Of a DNA stretch of 64,000 nucleotides, positions 59,890 through 64,000 are shown piece after piece. Both the position numbers and the translations under genes were made by a program. Every line of letters starts with the position of its first letter. The first letter of the stretch is position 1. Source of the DNA: Armatimonadota bacterium (GTDB lineage Bacteria > Sysuimicrobiota > Sysuimicrobiia > Sysuimicrobiales > Sysuimicrobiaceae); assembly GCA_031460175.1 (NCBI GenBank), contig JAVKGW010000008.1, forward strand, positions 1 to 64,000, in the 5' to 3' direction. A model generated the notes under the pieces. That model did not search any database and was not told where the DNA came from. It saw only the letters and a program-made list of their open reading frames with translations.

Positions 59890-60320
59890 GACTGGATCCC
59901 CGGCTCGCGGAGCGGCTGGCCCAGGCCCGCATCCTGGTGGACCCCGAACCCCTCGTCCGCGCGCATCTCCCCGACTGGGAGGCCAAGGCGGTACAGCGAC
60001 GGGCGGACCGGTTCCACGCGCCCTTTCTCATCACCGTTCACCCGGATGGCGTCCGGGTGATCTGTCGGGAGACGGAGTGGGCGCAGGCGGGCCGGGGGCT
60101 GCACGCCATCCGGGTGGAGACCGGATGGCGGATGATCACCCTGGAGGTGGACCTGCACGGGGAGGCCACAGACCTCCTCCCCACGGTCGCGGGCCTCCTC
60201 CAACGGAGGGGAATCATCGCCCACCCGCTTCCCACCTTCCACCGGGACCGCCTCCTGGTGCACGAGTCCCAACTGGAGCAGGCCCTCCAGCTCCTGCGGG
60301 ACCTCCAGGCCACGGCGTGA
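59886..60320 (+). CDS. ACT-like small protein coupled to the trans-sulfuration gene
   Basis: The 144-residue protein has VETGWRMITLEVDLHGEATD, then LLPTVAGLLQRRGIIAHPLP with a following TFHRDRLLVHESQLEQALQL. The last block resembles the ACT_7/CASTOR-type amino acid-binding domain (predicted strand, helix, strand, HxxLLV). Its start overlaps the previous stop, so it may regulate that enzyme by binding an amino acid. The function is inferred only from fold-like features and coupling. Confidence 0.6.
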   Translation: MRLDPRLAERLAQARILVDPEPLVRAHLPDWEAKAVQRRADRFHAPFLITVHPDGVRVICRETEWAQAGRGLHAIRVETGWRMITLEVDLHGEATDLLPTVAGLLQRRGIIAHPLPTFHRDRLLVHESQLEQALQLLRDLQATA

Positions 60321-60355
60321 GCCCTCGGGCGGGGACCGGATGCCGGACGTGCAGC

Positions 60356-61570
60356 CTAGGATCGGGCAGGGAGGCGCGAGGCGAGCAACGCGCCGAAGGC
60401 AGCCAAAGCTGCAGCAACCCAGATCACCGCGGGGATGCTGGTGCGGTCCGCGAGGATCCCAAACGGCGTGGCGAACAGGGAAGCGAAGGAGGAGACGGCG
60501 ACCTGCATCCCCCCTCCCAGGGCCCGCCGGCCCGGCAGGTACTGTTGGCCCAGCACCAGGGAGACGGGAAGGGTCCCCATGGAGCTGGCGCCCACCAGCA
60601 TCATCATGGGGTACACGCCCCCGGGCGGCACGAGGGGGAGCAGGGCCACGAGTCCGGCCAGGGCCGCGATGGTGGCAGCCAGCACGGATTTGGGACCGAA
60701 GCGATCCGCGAGCCGGCCCAGGAGGGGAGAGGAGACGATGCCGCTGGCGAGCAGCAGGGAGAGGGCCAGGGAGGCCTCCGTCCGGCTCCGGCCCAGGGTG
60801 TCGATGAGGTAGCCCAGATAGAAGATCGTGACCGCCAGGTGGACGGCCCCCCGCAGGAGGCTCACCAGGAGGACGTTGAGGTACGCGGGCCAGTCGTCCC
60901 GGCCTTCCTCATCCGGGACCGAGGCGGACGCGGCGGGGGAGGCCGATGCGCGGGGCGTGACGAGCCCGAGGGAAATCGCCATGGGGAGCCCCACGAGCAA
61001 CCACCACCGCATTCCCCCAAGACCCTGAAGATCCGTGAGAAGCGCCACCACCGCCGGGCCCAGAGCCCACCCCAGGTTGCCGCCGATGCTGAAGGTCGCC
61101 ATGGCGGTGGCCCGCCGCTCCTCCCCGGACAGGTAGACGGTCCGCACCGCCTCCGGGTGGAACAGCGCACTCCCCAGCGCGATGAGGGCGAGGGCTACGG
61201 TCGCGCTGCGCGCGTCGTGGACAAAGCCCGCGCCTCCGAGGCCCAGGGCGGTGAGGGCCACCCCCGCCGCGGGCATCCACGGCTGGGGCCGCCAGTCCGC
61301 CCACAACCCTGCACCGATCTGCGCCACTCCTCCGCCCAGGGAGGAGGCCGTGACGAGGATCCCCGTGAGCGTGTAGGAGAGCGCGAGCTGCGTGCGGAAG
61401 TGCTGGACGAGGGCGGGGAGGGCGCCTGAGCCCGCGTCCACCGCCGCGTGCCCGACCACGAGGAGGAGCACAAACCACCCCAGACGCGGAGGGGTCCGGG
61501 GGACCGCGGCGGAATCGGTGACGGCCGGCCTCGTGGCGTTCACGGGACACCTCGGGAACGACTCCATCAT
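60356..61570 (-). CDS. MFS transporter (fosmidomycin resistance protein-like)
   Basis: The 404-residue protein has about 12 membrane helices with VVGHAAVDAGSGALPALV in TM1, GAGLWADWRPQPWM and RLADRFGPKS loops, and a central cytoplasmic loop. It resembles the Fsr subgroup of MFS exporters. Substrates are unknown. I chose ATG 61570 with GAAGGG upstream; a GTG at 61582 gives four extra residues. Confidence 0.85.
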   Translation of the reverse strand: MMESFPRCPVNATRPAVTDSAAVPRTPPRLGWFVLLLVVGHAAVDAGSGALPALVQHFRTQLALSYTLTGILVTASSLGGGVAQIGAGLWADWRPQPWMPAAGVALTALGLGGAGFVHDARSATVALALIALGSALFHPEAVRTVYLSGEERRATAMATFSIGGNLGWALGPAVVALLTDLQGLGGMRWWLLVGLPMAISLGLVTPRASASPAASASVPDEEGRDDWPAYLNVLLVSLLRGAVHLAVTIFYLGYLIDTLGRSRTEASLALSLLLASGIVSSPLLGRLADRFGPKSVLAATIAALAGLVALLPLVPPGGVYPMMMLVGASSMGTLPVSLVLGQQYLPGRRALGGGMQVAVSSFASLFATPFGILADRTSIPAVIWVAAALAAFGALLASRLPARS

Positions 61571-61626
61571 AGCGCCCTTCACACCTTCTTGACCTCCTGG
61601 GTGTACTTCGCGGGGAGGTGGATCCC

Positions 61627-62694
61627 ATGCGGTGGGGCATTTTGGCCCTCGCGCTGAGCCTGACCGCCACCGTGCCGGGGGCGGGGGCCCCGCAGGTCAC
61701 GGTCTACGCCCGGAGGCTCGAGATCCCGTGGCAGCTGGCCTTCGCGCCGGACGGCCGGGCCTTCGTGACGGAACGGCCCGGCCGGATCCGGGTGATCCGC
61801 TCGGGTCGGCTGGAACCGGATCCCGTGGCCCAGCTGCCGGTGGCACACGTGGGAGAGGGAGGGCTGTTGGGACTTGCCCTCCACCCGGAGTTTCCCCGGC
61901 AGCCCTACGTCTACGTGTACTACACCTACGAGGCCGGGGGACTGCGCAACCGCGTGGAGCGCCTGCGGGAGGAGGGCGGTCGGCTCGTGCGGGATCGGGT
62001 GATCCTGGACGGCATTCCCGGTGCCTTCGTGCACGACGGCGGACGCCTGCATTTCGGGCCGGACGGCATGCTGTACGTGGGCACCGGAGACGCCCGCTCC
62101 CCCGCCCTCGCCCAGGACCGCACGAGCCTGGCGGGCAAGATCCTGCGGGTCTCGCCGGACGGGGGCGTCCCCCGCGACAACCCATTCCCCGGATCTCCCG
62201 TGTACTCCCTCGGCCACCGGAACGTCCAGGGGCTCGCGTGGCATCCCCGCACCCGCCAGCTCTACGCCACGGAACACGGGCCCACCGGGGACCGGGGCTT
62301 CGCCCACGACGAGGTGAACCTCATCCGGCCGGGCGGCAACTACGGGTGGCCGGAGGTCCTGTGCGGCACCCCCCACCCGCCCGGGTTCACCGATGCCCTG
62401 GCCTGCAGCGGGGACGAGACGTGGGCGCCCTCCGGGGCCACCTTCGTCTCGCGCGGCGCATGGCGGGAGGGGTTGCTCGTGGCCAACCTGCGCGGCGCGC
62501 ACCTGCGGCTGTTCACCTTGAACGGGGAGGGCACCCGGGTGGTGCGGCAGGAACGGGTGCTGGGAGGATTTGGCCGCCTGCGGGACGTGGTGGAAGGTCC
62601 GGACGGGGCCCTGTACGTGCTCACGAGCAACCGGGATGGCCGGGGAAGCCCCACCCCCGAGGACGACCGGATCCTGCGGATCCTCCCCCCCTAG
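61627..62694 (+). CDS. PQQ-dependent sugar dehydrogenase-like six-bladed propeller protein
   Basis: The 355-residue secreted protein has a signal peptide (about 1-22), then EIPWQLAFAPDGRAFVTERP, GEGGLLGLALHPEFP, HFGPDGMLYVGTGDA, YSLGHRNVQGLAWHP, TEHGPTG and NLIRPGGNYGWPE. These are shared by soluble aldose sugar dehydrogenases that use PQQ and Ca2+. Substrate is unknown. GGGGAGGTG precedes ATG 61627. It is divergent from the MFS gene. Confidence 0.88.
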   Translation: MRWGILALALSLTATVPGAGAPQVTVYARRLEIPWQLAFAPDGRAFVTERPGRIRVIRSGRLEPDPVAQLPVAHVGEGGLLGLALHPEFPRQPYVYVYYTYEAGGLRNRVERLREEGGRLVRDRVILDGIPGAFVHDGGRLHFGPDGMLYVGTGDARSPALAQDRTSLAGKILRVSPDGGVPRDNPFPGSPVYSLGHRNVQGLAWHPRTRQLYATEHGPTGDRGFAHDEVNLIRPGGNYGWPEVLCGTPHPPGFTDALACSGDETWAPSGATFVSRGAWREGLLVANLRGAHLRLFTLNGEGTRVVRQERVLGGFGRLRDVVEGPDGALYVLTSNRDGRGSPTPEDDRILRILPP

Positions 62695-62714
62695 CGCGGT
62701 ACCATGGAGGTGCG

Positions 62715-63346
62715 ATGAGCGTGGCGGCCCGGAAGGAGGAGCTGCGTCGGCGTATCATCCGAGGGCGGGCCGCAGAGCCGGACAAGGAGGCCAAGAGCCG
62801 GGCCATCCTCGAGAGGGTGTTCCGACTCCCGCCGTTCCGGCAGGCCCGCACGGTGCTGTTCTACGTGGACGCGGGGAGCGAGGTCCGCACGCGCGCCTTC
62901 ATCCCCAGGGCCATGGCCCTGGGGAAGCGGGTCGCGGTGCCGTACTGTGCCCGGGACGAGCAGGGACAGGACGCGCTCCGGCTGTTCCTGCTCCAGGACC
63001 TCCAGGAGCTGGAGCCGGGTGCCTTCGGCATCCTGGAACCGAAACCCGAGCTGCGCGGGTACCCTGAGCGGGCCCTGGCGGCGCAGGAGGTGGACATGGT
63101 CCTGGTGCCGGGCGTGGTGTTCGATCGTCGGGGCGGCCGCATCGGGCACGGATGGGGATACTACGACCGGCTGCTCCGAAGCGTGCGGCCTGACTGCTGG
63201 CTCGTGGGGCTCGCGTACGAGTGCCAGGTGGTGGAAGAGGTTCCCATGGAGCCCCGGGACGTCTTCGTGGACCTGGTGGTCACGGAACGCGCCGTCTACG
63301 TGGGCCGCGGGCGACCTTCGGGCACCAGAGGCGCCGGGTGGGTCCT

Positions 63347-63350
<4 letters not shown>
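62715..63350 (+). CDS. 5-formyltetrahydrofolate cyclo-ligase
   Basis: The 211-residue enzyme has KEELRRRIIRGR, FYVDAGSEVRT, PKPELRG and the diagnostic DMVLVPGVVFDRRGGRIGHG followed by WGYYDRLL, which bind folate and ATP. It converts 5-formyl-THF to 5,10-methenyl-THF with ATP. GGAGGTGCG precedes the ATG. Its end overlaps the convergent ftsB-like gene by four bases. Confidence 0.95.

Positions 63351-64000
<650 letters not shown>

Overview
The window is one continuous high-GC bacterial stretch of about 60 genes with almost no intergenic space. The left edge is a CRISPR array; the right edge cuts the enolase gene. I see no transposase, integrase gene, rRNA or cas gene. The run tmk - c-di-AMP receptor - holB, the SpoIIIAA-like/R3H ATPase, frequent GTG starts, strong GGAGGTG ribosome-binding sites and enzymes typical of thermophiles (TrpB2, endonuclease Q, ParB-type serine kinase, JAMM protease) suggest a thermophilic, deep-branching relative of Firmicutes. 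That placement is inference; no marker here settles the phylum.

Layout. 1-5782: CRISPR array with 87 repeats of 30 bp, transcribed rightward; the leader and cas genes must lie left of the window. 5794-12410: peptide-type solute-binding protein (minus), then SAM hydrolase, S41 peptidase, CYTH protein, TrpB2 and an iron-type DtxR regulator. 12441-16206: Fe3+ ABC importer with two promoters that each overlap a DtxR-box-like site. 16227-20606: lipB, a double-cupredoxin protein and a large ATPase/LuxR regulator. 20682-23617: a tight cysteine operon (sulfur carrier, SerK-like kinase, CysM, JAMM protease, Rrf2 regulator). 23692-29052: ECF sigma, zinc anti-sigma, Ppx/GppA and a MacA/ABC/MacB efflux set. 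29048-29542: a long inverted repeat, initiator tRNA and a small basic protein gene.

29577-39259: DUF89 phosphatase, class III aminotransferase, glutamate synthase large subunit with a structured leader, and a GAF histidine kinase/ANTAR regulator pair. 39319-43300: MoaB, then a Fur/Zur-type regulator with its own operator and the znuA-znuC-znuB importer, then DUF488. 43334-47830: YceI, TPP riboswitch with thiC, and a K+-independent-type proton pyrophosphatase. 47895-53834: DUF1850, DUF192, alpha/beta hydrolase, HtrA, endonuclease Q with a clamp-binding tail, and an RlmI-type methyltransferase. 53940-57595: R3H ATPase, tmk, c-di-AMP receptor, holB. 57592-64000: B-box membrane protein, endonuclease IV, a trans-sulfuration enzyme with an ACT-like partner, MFS exporter, sugar dehydrogenase, folate cyclo-ligase, FtsB/DivIC, enolase.

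How it works together. Metal homeostasis is well represented: DtxR sites for iron and a Zur-type site for zinc, each next to its transporter. The most notable metabolic unit is the cysteine operon, where serine phosphorylation, a thiocarboxylated carrier protein, a CysM synthase and a JAMM protease form a protein-bound route to cysteine. The CRISPR spacers themselves carry information: some come from overlapping or homologous targets, several contain ribosome-binding sites, and one encodes an integrase-like motif.
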